DNA of 64,000 bases from the NCBI RefSeq assembly GCF_017303155.1, contig NZ_JAEKJR010000002.1, positions 682,001-746,000 of the forward strand, given 5' to 3'. Shown one piece after another: positions 52,438 through 62,243 of the stretch. A model generated the notes under the pieces. That model was not told the DNA's origin and made no database searches. It saw nothing but the letters and a program-made list of their open reading frames with translations. Each line of letters begins with the position of its first letter. Position 1 is the stretch's first letter. The DNA comes from Microbulbifer salipaludis. Lineage in GTDB: Bacteria; Pseudomonadota; Gammaproteobacteria; Pseudomonadales; Cellvibrionaceae. The position numbers and the translations under genes are program-made.

Positions 52438-54126
52438 ATGCGTAATCGTGAATTTGATGTCATCGTCGTTGGCTCCGGTATGAGCGGTGGGTACGCGGCC
52501 AAGCAATTCTGCGAGAAGGGATATCGCACCCTGGTGCTGGACCGCGGCGAGATGGTCAAGCATGGTCAGTACAAAACGGAAGGGAAGGCGCCCTGGCAAA
52601 TGCCGTTCCGTGGTGATGTGCCAGAGGAGCTTAAGGCCGAGCAGTATATTCAGAAGGATGTCTACATCTACAGTGACTACACTCGGCATCACTTGATCAA
52701 CGATCAGGATCACCCGTACGAGCAGAAGAGGCCCTTTGTTTGGTATCGCGGCAGCAAAGTTGGCGGCAAGTCCCTGATCTGGGGCCGGCAGAGTTACCGC
52801 TGGAGCAGGCTGGACTTTGAGGCGAACAAGCTCGACGGCAATGGCGTTGACTGGCCAGTAAGGTATGAAGACATTGAACCCTGGTATGACCAGGTTGAAC
52901 CCTTCGTTGGTATCTCCGGGAGCTATGAGGGCCTGGATGTACTGCCCGATGGCAAGTTTCTACCGGCGCAGCCGCTCAATATTGTCGAGCGGGATATGAA
53001 GCAGAGAATCGAACGGGCATTCCCGGATCGCCATTTTATTCCTGCGCGGGTTGCCAACCTTACCCAGCCAGCAAAGCAACACCTGGAACTGGGCAGGGTA
53101 CAGTGCCAGGCCCGCAGTGAGTGTCCGCGGGGCTGCTCTTTTGGTGCCTATTATTCTTCGAACTCGGCGGCCCTGCCGGCGGCTGAGCGCACCGGTAACC
53201 TGACATTGGTTGCGAATGCCCAGGTACAGGAAGTGATCTACGATGAGGCAAGTGGCCGAGCCAGCGGTGTCGCCTATGTGGATATGCGGTCTGGGGAGCG
53301 CAAGAGGGTACGGGCGCGGGTGGTCTTTATGTGTGCCTCCACACTGGCCTCCGTCCAGATATTGCTGAACTCCAAATCGAAAGTGTTTCCCTACGGGATC
53401 GGCAACCGATTCGATGTCCTCGGCCGCTACATTATGGATCACTGCGGTGGTGGTGGGGCATCCGGTATGATGCCCGGTTATCTTGGAGATTATTACAAGG
53501 GGCGCCGCCCTGGTGGTATTTATATTCCGCGCTTCCGCAATATCAACGAAACGCACGGTGCGTTTGAACGGGGCTACGGATTTCAGGGCGCTGCGAGCCG
53601 CGCGAGCTGGCAGTGGGCCAAGTCGGCCAAAGGTATCGGTAAGGCATTCAAGGCGCGGGTGCGTCAGCCGGGAAACTGGTACTTCAGTATGTGGGGGTTT
53701 GGGGAAAGTCTGCCCAAGCGGGATAATCGCGTCTATCTGCATGAGAGTAAGAGAGATCAGTGGGGAATGCCGTTGCTGGTGATGGATGTGGCTTACACCA
53801 GTAATGAACAAGCGATGATCCGGGATATGAGTGAGACTGCCGCGGAAATGCTCAAGGTGGCGGGGCTGGTCGATATCCGGCCATTTGAGGGCGAGGCACT
53901 ACCTGGCTCTGCCATTCACGAAATGGGTGGCGCCTGTATGGGGCGGGCGGTGGAGACCTCTTACCTGAATAAGTGGAATCAGTGTCACGATGTGAAAAAC
54001 CTGTTTGTGACCGATGGCTCAGCGTTTTCTTCCGGCTCCTGTGTGAATCCTTCCGTTACATTTATGGCGTTTACCGCAAGGGCTGTGGACTTTGCAGACC
54101 AACAGTTGAAGCAAGGATATCTTTAA
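52438..54126 (+). CDS. GMC family FAD oxidoreductase, candidate periplasmic sugar dehydrogenase
   Basis: This 562-aa flavoprotein is the large subunit of a GMC-type dehydrogenase. The FAD motif is VIVVGSGMSGGYAAK, the middle GSKVGGKSLIWGRQSYRW is the group signature, and the active site region is SAIHEMGGACMG with the His and SGSCVNPSVTFMAF with the Asn. It has no signal peptide of its own; the small subunit's Tat signal would export it. The pattern resembles glucoside 3-dehydrogenases, which oxidise sugars at C3. No cytochrome c gene follows. The substrate may be an agar-derived sugar, by context only. Confidence 0.88.
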   Translation: MRNREFDVIVVGSGMSGGYAAKQFCEKGYRTLVLDRGEMVKHGQYKTEGKAPWQMPFRGDVPEELKAEQYIQKDVYIYSDYTRHHLINDQDHPYEQKRPFVWYRGSKVGGKSLIWGRQSYRWSRLDFEANKLDGNGVDWPVRYEDIEPWYDQVEPFVGISGSYEGLDVLPDGKFLPAQPLNIVERDMKQRIERAFPDRHFIPARVANLTQPAKQHLELGRVQCQARSECPRGCSFGAYYSSNSAALPAAERTGNLTLVANAQVQEVIYDEASGRASGVAYVDMRSGERKRVRARVVFMCASTLASVQILLNSKSKVFPYGIGNRFDVLGRYIMDHCGGGGASGMMPGYLGDYYKGRRPGGIYIPRFRNINETHGAFERGYGFQGAASRASWQWAKSAKGIGKAFKARVRQPGNWYFSMWGFGESLPKRDNRVYLHESKRDQWGMPLLVMDVAYTSNEQAMIRDMSETAAEMLKVAGLVDIRPFEGEALPGSAIHEMGGACMGRAVETSYLNKWNQCHDVKNLFVTDGSAFSSGSCVNPSVTFMAFTARAVDFADQQLKQGYL

Positions 54127-54142
54127 AGAAGTTTGGATCACT

Positions 54143-54907
54143 ATGAATACATCATCATTGAAGTGTGCTCTTCCGTTGCTGGCGGCCATGACAATGGAAT
54201 CGGCATCGGCGGCCCAGTTCAAGGCGTTGCTGTTTACCAAAACTGCAGGCTGGCAGCATGAGAGCATTCCTGCAGCAATATCGGCAACTCGGCGGTTATC
54301 TGAGTTGCATGATTTTGCAGTGGTACATTCGGACAGTGCAGACGTATTTACTCCAGAGAACCTGAAGCAGTTCGATGTTGTGGTCTTCCTGCTGACCACG
54401 GGGGATGTGTTGAATGAACGGCAGCAGGATGCATTTCAGGCGTTTATCCGTTCCGGAAAGGGTTATGTGGGGATACATTCGGCTGCCGATACTGAGTACG
54501 ACTGGTCTTGGTACCGGGGACTGGTCGGGCGGAATTTTTTGATTCACCCCGCGGTGCAGTCTGCGAAGTTGAATGTTCTGGAAGCGGGTTTTCCCGGTTT
54601 GGAATTCATGCCAGCTCGGTTCACGTGGACCGAGGAGTATTACACTTACGGGGCTGAGCACAGCGAATCGCTGAATTATCTGCTGTCGGTGGATGAATCG
54701 ACCTATCAGCCACAGGCGATGTGGGGCGAAATCAAGTCCAATGGAATGGGTGAGTTTCATCCCATCGCATGGTACCAGCAGTACGATGGCGGCCGCGCTT
54801 TCTATACCGGCCTGGGCCATTTACCAGCATCCTATGACAGCGCCATGTTCCTTTCGCACTTGTACGGCGGCATTTACTGGGCTGCTACCGGGAAAGGTAT
54901 CGAATAA
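54143..54907 (+). CDS. ThuA-like domain protein, exported
   Basis: This 254-aa protein has a signal peptide (MNTSSLKCALPLLAAM, cleaved near ASA) and a ThuA-like fold. KALLFTKTAGWQHESIPAA, VVVFLLTTGDVLNERQQ and GYVGIHSAADTEYDWSWY are the family signatures, with the late GRAFYTGLGHLPASY. ThuA was described in trehalose/maltitol use, where 3-keto sugars are formed. Its position after a GMC dehydrogenase suggests handling of a 3-keto product in the periplasm. It is last in the run, followed by a bidirectional terminator. Confidence 0.85.
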   Translation: MNTSSLKCALPLLAAMTMESASAAQFKALLFTKTAGWQHESIPAAISATRRLSELHDFAVVHSDSADVFTPENLKQFDVVVFLLTTGDVLNERQQDAFQAFIRSGKGYVGIHSAADTEYDWSWYRGLVGRNFLIHPAVQSAKLNVLEAGFPGLEFMPARFTWTEEYYTYGAEHSESLNYLLSVDESTYQPQAMWGEIKSNGMGEFHPIAWYQQYDGGRAFYTGLGHLPASYDSAMFLSHLYGGIYWAATGKGIE

Positions 54908-54971
54908 TTGCAGCTGGGTGAAGTGCTCGACTAGCCTCTGCAGAACCCGCTTTTTACACGTTACTGATCGA

Positions 54972-55006
54972 TAAAAAACCCGCCCTGTTGCCAGGGCGGG
55001 TTTTTC
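54972..55006. terminator. Bidirectional terminator between ThuA-like and GH86 genes
   Basis: AAAAACCCGCCCTG and CAGGGCGGGTTTTT form a 14-bp stem with a TTGC loop. It ends transcripts from both sides. Confidence 0.92.
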
Positions 55007-55030
55007 GTATTTACCTGATTTTAATGAGAC

Positions 55031-58000
55031 TTAGTTGCGCACAGGTACGGTACTGAAGTCTTTGACCACCAGATTGGCGACCGTCAACTGACCATCATGG
55101 CGGAAGTCCACGGTGATGGTGTTGTTGGCCTGCAGCAGTTGTGCCGGCACTGGAATTTCCAGGGTATTGAAGTAACGCTCGGCATTGTTTGCTCGACGTC
55201 CGCGCCAGTCGACCGGGGTCTCAACCACTTCACCATTGATGGTCAGTGAGGTGATTCCCAGGTTGCTGTCCGGCTTGTCATCAACGTCCGGATAGAGTGC
55301 CACGGTCAGGCGAAGCTGTGCCTCGGCGTAACCTGCTGGCACCGCCACATTGTTAACGGTCAGTGTCTTGGCGCCACCGGCAACGGCGATACGGTGCGGT
55401 ACACTGCCGCCGCTTACGCTGTTGCCGAAGTACTTCTTCTCATCCACGGACTGGTTGACTGCGATGTTGTTACCTAGCGTGTAGCGCAGAACCACCGTTG
55501 CATCGGCACCCAGGGTCAATGTGCTTGGGGCTTGCTGCATGTGGTGACGATCCGTCACGGTGTCGTAGCTGCTGTCATAGCGCAGGTTGCGCATTTCAAC
55601 ATTCTGTACCGCGGCTCCACCGAGGCCTGCCACATTCAGGTTGATGGTGGTGGCGACGGTTTCCAGGTTGTTGAGAATGACGAACAGTTCGTTGCCATTC
55701 ACGTAGGACTGTACCTGCACATCGGGATCAGTAGAAACACTATCGACGCGAGTACCGTCGACATCCGCCCACAACTCATAGAACTGGATGTAGTCAGACC
55801 ACTTCCATTCGTCGCTATTGAGTACGGTCTCTTTCATCAGACTGTAGTGGTAAGGCGCAGTGCAGTTGCGTACGTCCTCGTAACCGCAGCCGAATGGTTT
55901 GTAGCCCCACAACGGCTTGGCTGGAGTGAACGGCATCGACTTGATGACGTAATCCGGACGCTCCAGAATCTGCATGAACATGGCGTTGAACGACTTCATC
56001 ACCTCAGATTCGTAGCGGTTGTTGTGTGTCAGGTAGTCCCAGCCGCCCTGTACCGCTCCGTACTCGGAGAGCACGATCGGCTTGCGGTTGGCTTTGCCAT
56101 TCTGATAAACGTCGTACCATTCCATCATGTCCAGCATGGCGTGGAGGTGACCGTTACGGCGCAGCACGGACATGTTGTCACTATCAACGCCCGGCCAGTC
56201 ATACACATGTACCGCGTAGAAGTCCATGTTGTGACCGGCGGCATCCATAAAGCCTTTCCACATCACGTCCCATTGGTACCAGTCCTGATCGCGGGTGTCG
56301 TCCACCGTGGTAGCCATGGCATTCTCAAAGAAGGCTTCGGCTTGGGCTTCGACTACTGGATCTTCGTCGGTAATCCATTGTGCGTAGTTGTCGTCTGCAA
56401 AGCGGGAGATGCCATCGCGGCGGTAGAAGTCGTGCTGACCCCAGGTCATACCACCGATCATCGGTGCTTCGTTACCCAGCTTCGCGCGAATTTCCTGCGC
56501 CACGAGGTTGTGGTATTCCCATAGCGCTTCCTGGTTGGTGACCATGAACTTGCCGGTTTTCATTTCCATGTCCGGTTCGTTGATCACTTCCCAGTATTTC
56601 GGCATCGGGTCCCCTACATGGCCGTTACTGCTGTTGGCATAGTAGTGCTTCAGGTACTGACCCATCCAGGCGGCAGAGGTTTGGATATCCATCGGCTGCC
56701 AGTTGTGCCACGTTTTCCCGTTGTCGTACCAGCTCAGCGTCGGGTAGGTGGGGTGGGGGTTGGTTCCGGCAATCAGCTCCGTGCTCGCTGGGCTGAAGCG
56801 CTTATAGAACGCATTGGCTTCATAGTTTTCACGCAGCTCCTGACCGCGAGTCACCATGTAGTCCATGTCCGGCCAGTTTGCCTTGTTTGGATCTTCCTTG
56901 GTGTCCGAGAACTTCCAGGTGGCGGTACCGTTGTCGCGCCCGAGGGTTACGTCGAGGGTGTTTACCAGGTAGTTCAGCTTGTCGGAGTGGCCGACCCAGT
57001 CCTGTTCATAGATGGTGGTGTGAGCGGTGATGTGGCGCGCACGGCCGAAATCGGAAACACCATTGACGCTGTGCGCGATATTGGCATTTACGGTAACGGT
57101 TGCAGTGTGTGCGTTGCCGACCTGAGCCGCAGAACAGCCTGATTCATCGGCAAATGCGCCCGCAGCAGTCGACGGGCAGTTGTCTGCACTGTCGGCAACG
57201 CCATCGCTATCGCTGTCGGAGAAACCGGTGCAGCCGGACGGATCAACGTTCTGGCCATACGGGGTGTTGGGGCACTGATCCGCGGTGTTTAGTACACCAT
57301 CGAAATCGTCATCGTCACCACCGGGGCTGGCACAGCCTACGGCGTTTACAAACTCGCCTGCACTGGTTGTCGGGCACTGATCCAGGTTGTCGGTGATACC
57401 GTCGTTGTCGGTATCCAACTGAGAAGGTGCGCAGCCTACACTGTTGGCCGTCTCCGCCGGGTCGGTGCTCGGGCACTGGTCACTGACATCGGGTGTGCCG
57501 TCTCCGTCGCCATCCAGGTTCAGGTCCGCATCGCCTACGCGCTCAAAAATGGCGTAATCGATGTTGAACTGGAAGTCCTCGCTGCCTGCGCCATAAATAC
57601 GGATCGTCAGGTCGCCGGCAAATAGGTTGACCTCACTGGAACCGTTAACCAGATAGAAGGTGTCCCAGTCACCCTGACTTTGCACGTCGGTAATGTTCTT
57701 GATCACCAGAGCGCCTTCGTGATCGGTCGCCATCAGACCAACAGCGGTTCCGGAGGTGTTCCCGGTGCCCACGTAGAATTTGGGCTGATACAGGCCGGAT
57801 TGATCCAGGCTCAGGTTGTATTCGAGGTAGTCGCCACTGTTGAAGTAGTTGACCGCCGTTCCACCATTGATGGGGTAGGTGTCGATGTCACCACCCACCA
57901 CGTGAGCACTTTCCGCCTGCAGGGTGAAAGTACCGGAAACCGGGCTGCCGTTACCGGGGCTGCTGCCACCGGAGCTAGTGCCACCGGAGCTTGAGGAGGA

Positions 58001-59146
58001 AGATGAGCTCGATGAGCTGGAGGAGGAGCTCGAACTGCTACCGCCCGATGAGCTCGAGCTGCTGGACGAGCTGGAGCTGGAAGACGAGGAAGAGCTGGAC
58101 GAAGAACTGGATGAGCTTGAGGAGCTGGAAGACGAGCCTCCGCTAGAGCCGGAGCCTGCGCCATCGTAGCTCAGTTCGAATCGATCCAGGTTCCACTGCC
58201 AGTCGTTAGTGCCACCACCGTAAACGCGAATTTGCTGTGTACCTGCTGGTAAGTAAACGCTACCTCCAGCCAATGCCGGGAAGTTGTCCCAACCGACATT
58301 CGGCACACTGGTTTGTGCCAGAGTTTGCCAGCTGCCGCCGTTGTTGTGCTGAAAATCAATGCGGCCGCCGTTAATCGCGGTGCCAGCGAAATAGGTCAGG
58401 TCGTAATTGCCCGCCTGGGGAACGGAAATCGTGTATTCGGCATAGTCGGCTTTGTTGACGTAGTTGATTGCCGTCGCACCATTTACCGAGTAAACGCTGA
58501 TTTTTTGCGGTTGGCCGTCGGCGTAGGTACCGCCTACCTGGGTGAAGCTCTCCGCTTCTACCGTGAAGTCGGTGCTGCCACCGCCACTGCTGCTGGAGCT
58601 GCTGCCACCGCTACTGGAGCTGCTGCTGGAGCCCCCACTGGAGCTGATTAGCGTGAGTTCCAGTGCATCCAGGTTCCATTGCCAATCGTTGCTGCCGGAG
58701 CCAACCACACGCAGATTTACGGTGCCGGCGGGGAGGGAAATATTACCGGCATCCAGCAGTTGGAAATTATCCCAGTTACCTGCCGGAACGGCTTTTTTGG
58801 CCAGTGATGTCCAGCTGGAACCACCACCGACCTGGAAATCGATTTCCGCACCATTGGTCACGCTGGTCCCAATGAGATACTGCAGATTGTAAGTGCCCGC
58901 TTCTGCTACCTGCAGAGAGTACTCGGCGTAGTCGCCACGGTTGACGTAGTTGATCGCGGTAACGCCATTGACACTGTAGACGCTGATTTTTTGCGGCTGA
59001 CCATCGGCATAGGTGCCGCCTACGCTGCTGAAGGATTCCGCTTCAATGCGGTAGTCTGCCGCGGTTGCCGCCGTACTAAAGGCGAGGCCAGCAGCCAGCA
59101 CAGACTGTGCCAGCGCCAGGGGACGCCTGGAATAGGGGTGTTTCAT
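55031..59146 (-). CDS. Secreted multidomain GH86 beta-agarase/porphyranase with three CBM6 domains
   Basis: This 1371-aa enzyme hydrolyses agar-type galactans outside the cell. In order: signal peptide (1-29); CBM6 (about 31-167); Ser/Gly linker; CBM6 (about 193-327); a long polyserine linker (about 331-402); a third CBM6 (about 404-535); calcium-binding type-3 thrombospondin repeats (about 537-675, [15 protein letters not shown] and relatives); and a GH86 catalytic domain from about 677. The likely acid/base is E857 in VINEPDM and nucleophile E1028 in LSEYGAV. A C-terminal beta-sandwich ends the chain. The first two CBMs are nearly the same. GGAG lies 6 bases before the ATG. Agarose versus porphyran cannot be told apart. 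Confidence 0.92.
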   Translation of the reverse strand: MKHPYSRRPLALAQSVLAAGLAFSTAATAADYRIEAESFSSVGGTYADGQPQKISVYSVNGVTAINYVNRGDYAEYSLQVAEAGTYNLQYLIGTSVTNGAEIDFQVGGGSSWTSLAKKAVPAGNWDNFQLLDAGNISLPAGTVNLRVVGSGSNDWQWNLDALELTLISSSGGSSSSSSSGGSSSSSSGGGSTDFTVEAESFTQVGGTYADGQPQKISVYSVNGATAINYVNKADYAEYTISVPQAGNYDLTYFAGTAINGGRIDFQHNNGGSWQTLAQTSVPNVGWDNFPALAGGSVYLPAGTQQIRVYGGGTNDWQWNLDRFELSYDGAGSGSSGGSSSSSSSSSSSSSSSSSSSSSSSSSSSSSSGGSSSSSSSSSSSSSSSSSSGGTSSGGSSPGNGSPVSGTFTLQAESAHVVGGDIDTYPINGGTAVNYFNSGDYLEYNLSLDQSGLYQPKFYVGTGNTSGTAVGLMATDHEGALVIKNITDVQSQGDWDTFYLVNGSSEVNLFAGDLTIRIYGAGSEDFQFNIDYAIFERVGDADLNLDGDGDGTPDVSDQCPSTDPAETANSVGCAPSQLDTDNDGITDNLDQCPTTSAGEFVNAVGCASPGGDDDDFDGVLNTADQCPNTPYGQNVDPSGCTGFSDSDSDGVADSADNCPSTAAGAFADESGCSAAQVGNAHTATVTVNANIAHSVNGVSDFGRARHITAHTTIYEQDWVGHSDKLNYLVNTLDVTLGRDNGTATWKFSDTKEDPNKANWPDMDYMVTRGQELRENYEANAFYKRFSPASTELIAGTNPHPTYPTLSWYDNGKTWHNWQPMDIQTSAAWMGQYLKHYYANSSNGHVGDPMPKYWEVINEPDMEMKTGKFMVTNQEALWEYHNLVAQEIRAKLGNEAPMIGGMTWGQHDFYRRDGISRFADDNYAQWITDEDPVVEAQAEAFFENAMATTVDDTRDQDWYQWDVMWKGFMDAAGHNMDFYAVHVYDWPGVDSDNMSVLRRNGHLHAMLDMMEWYDVYQNGKANRKPIVLSEYGAVQGGWDYLTHNNRYESEVMKSFNAMFMQILERPDYVIKSMPFTPAKPLWGYKPFGCGYEDVRNCTAPYHYSLMKETVLNSDEWKWSDYIQFYELWADVDGTRVDSVSTDPDVQVQSYVNGNELFVILNNLETVATTINLNVAGLGGAAVQNVEMRNLRYDSSYDTVTDRHHMQQAPSTLTLGADATVVLRYTLGNNIAVNQSVDEKKYFGNSVSGGSVPHRIAVAGGAKTLTVNNVAVPAGYAEAQLRLTVALYPDVDDKPDSNLGITSLTINGEVVETPVDWRGRRANNAERYFNTLEIPVPAQLLQANNTITVDFRHDGQLTVANLVVKDFSTVPVRN

Positions 59147-59321
59147 CGCTTGCTCCGAGATTGAGACACGGTACATCGGGTGTCGTTATTATTTTTTTGA
59201 GCCGCTCCGGTGATCCGCCGGTACCTCGGAATGGCGGAGCGCACGCTGAGTGGCTCCAGGTGGACGGCAGTGACCGCAAAAACCGTTTTCGTTACGGGGT
59301 TAGAGGTGCGGCGTTATTAGC

Positions 59322-59351
59322 ATTATCTCTACCATCGACCGCATTAAACAA
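59322..59351 (-). promoter_or_regulatory. Predicted promoter of the multidomain GH86 gene
   Basis: On the minus strand TTGTTT and GATAAT (5 of 6) are separated by 18 bp. The leader would be about 170 nt. Confidence 0.5.
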
Positions 59352-59354
59352 TAA

Positions 59355-59366
59355 ACTGTTAACAAT
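59355..59366. promoter_or_regulatory. Operator-like palindrome upstream of the multidomain GH86 gene
   Basis: ACTGTTAACAAT differs from ATTGTTAACAAT at one base. It lies 3 bp upstream of the predicted -35. Confidence 0.6.
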
Positions 59367-59561
59367 TTACAATATGGGTGGCGGGGATTGTCGTGGGTTT
59401 TGCCCTTGTTTTTGCGGGGATGAGAACTGTTTCCAGTTCCAAGTGCGCTCTCGAATGAGCGGGGGCGTGGGTAATAAGCAGGCCGGGGTCAATACCGCCG
59501 GCCTGAAGAGGTGTGCAAGAATATTTGAAAGGAAAGTCTTGTTGCTGACCTGAAAGGCTCT

Positions 59562-61991
59562 TTAATCGCGCGTCCCGCGAGAAAGTGCTGCGGTGCTATT
59601 GAGCACCTGCAGCGTTGCGGTGCTTACGAAGCCTCCGTCGTCTTCAAACACGACTTCAACGGTATTGTCTTGGGTCAGATAGCCGATATCCACGGGGATT
59701 TCGAGTACACCAAAGTATTGTGCGCGCCCTTTGCCGCCGTAATACTGGTCATAACCCTGATAGTCCTCCGGCACCGTGACTGCGTTGCCGTTGACGGTAA
59801 CGGTTGGGGTGAGGGATCTATCGTGAGCGCGGCCGACCCCCAGGCGCAATACCGCCTCGCCATGCTCACCCACAACCACATCGTTCATCGCAAATGCCAG
59901 CTTGCCGCCGGCACTGATGGGCTGCTTGTATTTGTCGGCGTAGTACTTGGTTTCTATGACATCGTCATCGATTGCTATCGTGTCTGTGTACGTCAATTGC
60001 AGAACGGTGGTGGCTTCTGACTTCAGCGTGTACACCTCTGGCAGTTCTGTTGTGTCACGCTCGTCCAGTACCGGCTTTCCATCGCTGCCGTAATGTAGTT
60101 CCTTGATGGTCACACTTTGCAGGCTGTTTCCATCGACACCCAACGTAGCCAGGCTTAGCTCGGTGTCTTCCTGTTCCAGATTATTGAGCACCAGGTATGC
60201 AGTATCGCCATCGACATAAGCATTTACCTGGATGTCCAGATCGCTCGCCCAGCTGTCGATCCGAGTGCCCTTGACGTCTGACCAGAGTTGGTAGAACTTC
60301 ACGAACTCGGTATATACCCAGGCGTCACCAGTCTCGCCAGAGGCCTCTTTTCTCTGGCGCATCAGGCGGTTGGTGTAGGGAACGGTATCCGACTGGCGGC
60401 CCCACTCAGCTTTGATTGTGACAAACGGGATGGATTTAAGAATCTGATCCGGCCGCTCGAGCATATTCATGGTCAGTCCGTTCAAGGCGCGCAGCTTGTA
60501 GCCGTCCCGCTCCGGTGACCAGGGGCCATTCATCATGCTGTGTACGGTTGCGCCGATTTCCGAAACCATAAACGGCATGCGCTCGCCGGTGGCCATCAGG
60601 CTGTACTGCTCGAGCATGTCGAAGGTGGCTTCCACATTGCTGCCGCGACGCAACTGGCGGGTGCCATTGAAGGCCGGAAAGTCATAAAAGTGCACGGACA
60701 GAAAGTCCATATTTGCACCGGCAATATCGATAAACAGCTTGTCGCGGTCTTCCCAGCGGTTGAAATTATCTTTTTCAAAGTCCGGAAAGGCGACCGTGTA
60801 ACCACCGATCAAAACATTCTCGTGAGAGGCGAGGCCCCACTGGTCGCGGTACCCGCGGACCTCGTTAGCTACCGCGTTATGAAACTCGAATACTTTGGCG
60901 GGGGTGGTCGCGGTCTCCGTATTTTTGGGGTAATCGACAAGCTCATAGAGAGGCTCGTTCATTACCTCCAGATAGACTGGCTTGGGCTGACCAAAATCAT
61001 CATTTTCACCGCGATTAAAATACTCGTAGAGGAAGTTCGCCATATAGTGGCCCACCGCGGTGCCGAAGGGCTCATCTTCGGTATCGGTCGTGGAGAAGCT
61101 CCAACCCATACCCACGTCGTCCCCATTCGGCCAGTAGGGGTGTTGCTGGCCACCCACAATCATGTCCGTTGCGCGGTGCTCATGCTTGCGTATGAGCTCT
61201 CCCTTGGGGGACGTGTCGGTGGTGTAATTCCAGCGCATACCGCCACCGTTGGCCACTGCTGTAGCTACGTCGATGTATCCCGGTCGTTCACCATCTTCCG
61301 GCAACTGGCTCAGCTGCCACTTCATGCCACCAGTATCACGACCGAGATAGACATCATAACCTTCGAGAAAATTGGTCATCAGCTCCGGGTCCTCATTCGG
61401 AGCACCGGCACTTTGGGGATTGCCTTCGAACCAGTCATTTTCGGTGTTGGAGGCATGTACATTGATAAATTTCCGCCGGTCAAACGTCGATTCCCCTCCC
61501 ACTGAGTGTCGCAGGTTCAGGTTGAAGTCTACTTTGACGGCTTCGCCTGCGGGCGGGGCAGGTTCGGCGGGTTCCGCCATGGTCGTCACCGAGTAGTCGG
61601 CGCTCACCCCGCCAATACTGAGCGAGGCGATAACGACAGTGCTGTATTCGGTGCTGGAGGTGACTCGAACGGAAACGCTATCTCCGCTTTCTACCGTGCT
61701 CGCATCCCCGGTATAGGCCCCATCGTTTACCGAATACTCGCCGCCGCTGATGCTGATATCTGCTGCGGCATTGATACCGGAAATGGTGATCGCATTGGAG
61801 GTGTACTCGGTGTTCCTCTCAGCATCGGCTACCGCGGTGAAGGAAAAAGCATCTGGGCGTGTGTCCTGTTGCTCCTCGCCACCGTTTTGTGGTGGTTGGT
61901 CGTTATTAGAGCCACCGCCTCCACCACAGGCAACCAGGGCGGCGGTCAGGGTCAGTAGGGCAAATCGGGCGGGCAGGGAATAGGACTTCAT
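59562..61991 (-). CDS. GH86 family beta-agarase-like lipoprotein
   Basis: This 809-aa enzyme is a second GH86 member. It starts with a lipoprotein signal (MKSYSLPARFALLTLTAAL, lipobox LVAC) and a Gly/Asn/Gln-rich tether, so it is anchored to the membrane. An Ig-like or CalX-like domain occupies about residues 45-150 (AFSFTAVADAERNTEYTSN). The catalytic domain (about 160-640) has the acid/base E346 in EVMNEPLYEL and nucleophile E478 in MVSEIGATVHS. C-terminal beta domains follow. It lacks CBM6 modules. GGAGA lies before the ATG. It probably trims oligosaccharides at the cell surface, complementing the secreted enzyme. Confidence 0.9.
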   Translation of the reverse strand: MKSYSLPARFALLTLTAALVACGGGGGSNNDQPPQNGGEEQQDTRPDAFSFTAVADAERNTEYTSNAITISGINAAADISISGGEYSVNDGAYTGDASTVESGDSVSVRVTSSTEYSTVVIASLSIGGVSADYSVTTMAEPAEPAPPAGEAVKVDFNLNLRHSVGGESTFDRRKFINVHASNTENDWFEGNPQSAGAPNEDPELMTNFLEGYDVYLGRDTGGMKWQLSQLPEDGERPGYIDVATAVANGGGMRWNYTTDTSPKGELIRKHEHRATDMIVGGQQHPYWPNGDDVGMGWSFSTTDTEDEPFGTAVGHYMANFLYEYFNRGENDDFGQPKPVYLEVMNEPLYELVDYPKNTETATTPAKVFEFHNAVANEVRGYRDQWGLASHENVLIGGYTVAFPDFEKDNFNRWEDRDKLFIDIAGANMDFLSVHFYDFPAFNGTRQLRRGSNVEATFDMLEQYSLMATGERMPFMVSEIGATVHSMMNGPWSPERDGYKLRALNGLTMNMLERPDQILKSIPFVTIKAEWGRQSDTVPYTNRLMRQRKEASGETGDAWVYTEFVKFYQLWSDVKGTRIDSWASDLDIQVNAYVDGDTAYLVLNNLEQEDTELSLATLGVDGNSLQSVTIKELHYGSDGKPVLDERDTTELPEVYTLKSEATTVLQLTYTDTIAIDDDVIETKYYADKYKQPISAGGKLAFAMNDVVVGEHGEAVLRLGVGRAHDRSLTPTVTVNGNAVTVPEDYQGYDQYYGGKGRAQYFGVLEIPVDIGYLTQDNTVEVVFEDDGGFVSTATLQVLNSTAALSRGTRD

Positions 61992-62032
61992 CCGTTCTCT
62001 CCAGTCTCGTTTTATGTTTTTTGTGGAGGAGG

Positions 62033-62062
62033 ATGCTAAAGGCGTGGAGCTCCATTTGTAAA
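62033..62062 (-). promoter_or_regulatory. Predicted promoter of the GH86 lipoprotein gene
   Basis: On the minus strand TTTACA and TAGCAT (4 of 6) are separated by 18 bp. Confidence 0.4.
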
Positions 62063-62068
62063 TAGTAG

Positions 62069-62080
62069 ATTGTTTACAAT
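62069..62080. promoter_or_regulatory. Operator-like site upstream of the GH86 lipoprotein gene
   Basis: ATTGTTTACAAT differs from ATTGTTAACAAT at one central base. It lies 6 bp upstream of the predicted -35. Confidence 0.58.
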
Positions 62081-62181
62081 GTGTGAGGCTGCAGTGCATT
62101 CGTGTCAAACATGACTTTCATTCTCGCCTCCGACGCCAAGCGATGAAACCGCAGACGCTTTCTAGAGATAACCTGTTGTCG

Positions 62182-62193
62182 ATTGTTAACAAA
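62182..62193. promoter_or_regulatory. Operator-like site upstream of the aldehyde dehydrogenase gene
   Basis: ATTGTTAACAAA differs from ATTGTTAACAAT at the last base. It is about 50 bp before the start codon; a clear -35/-10 pair could not be read here. Confidence 0.5.
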
Positions 62194-62243
62194 AAGGTTA
62201 GTGTCGGGCCAGTAGTCCCACCTTTAGTCAATAATCGAAAATA

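Larger units (their letters stand above)
59147..59561. other. Upstream region of the multidomain GH86 gene
   Basis: There is no gene between the two GH86 genes, both on the minus strand. The region holds the promoter and operator-like site of the downstream one. I saw no clear terminator for the GH86 lipoprotein gene. Confidence 0.6.

Noticed and set aside
55532..56524. 330-codon plus-strand open frame inside the GH86 gene
   Set aside because: It is antisense to the catalytic domain and His/Val-rich without any family pattern.
57924..58169. Glu/Leu-rich plus-strand frame resembling a coiled coil
   Set aside because: It is the complement of the polyserine linker; its regularity comes from the serine codons.
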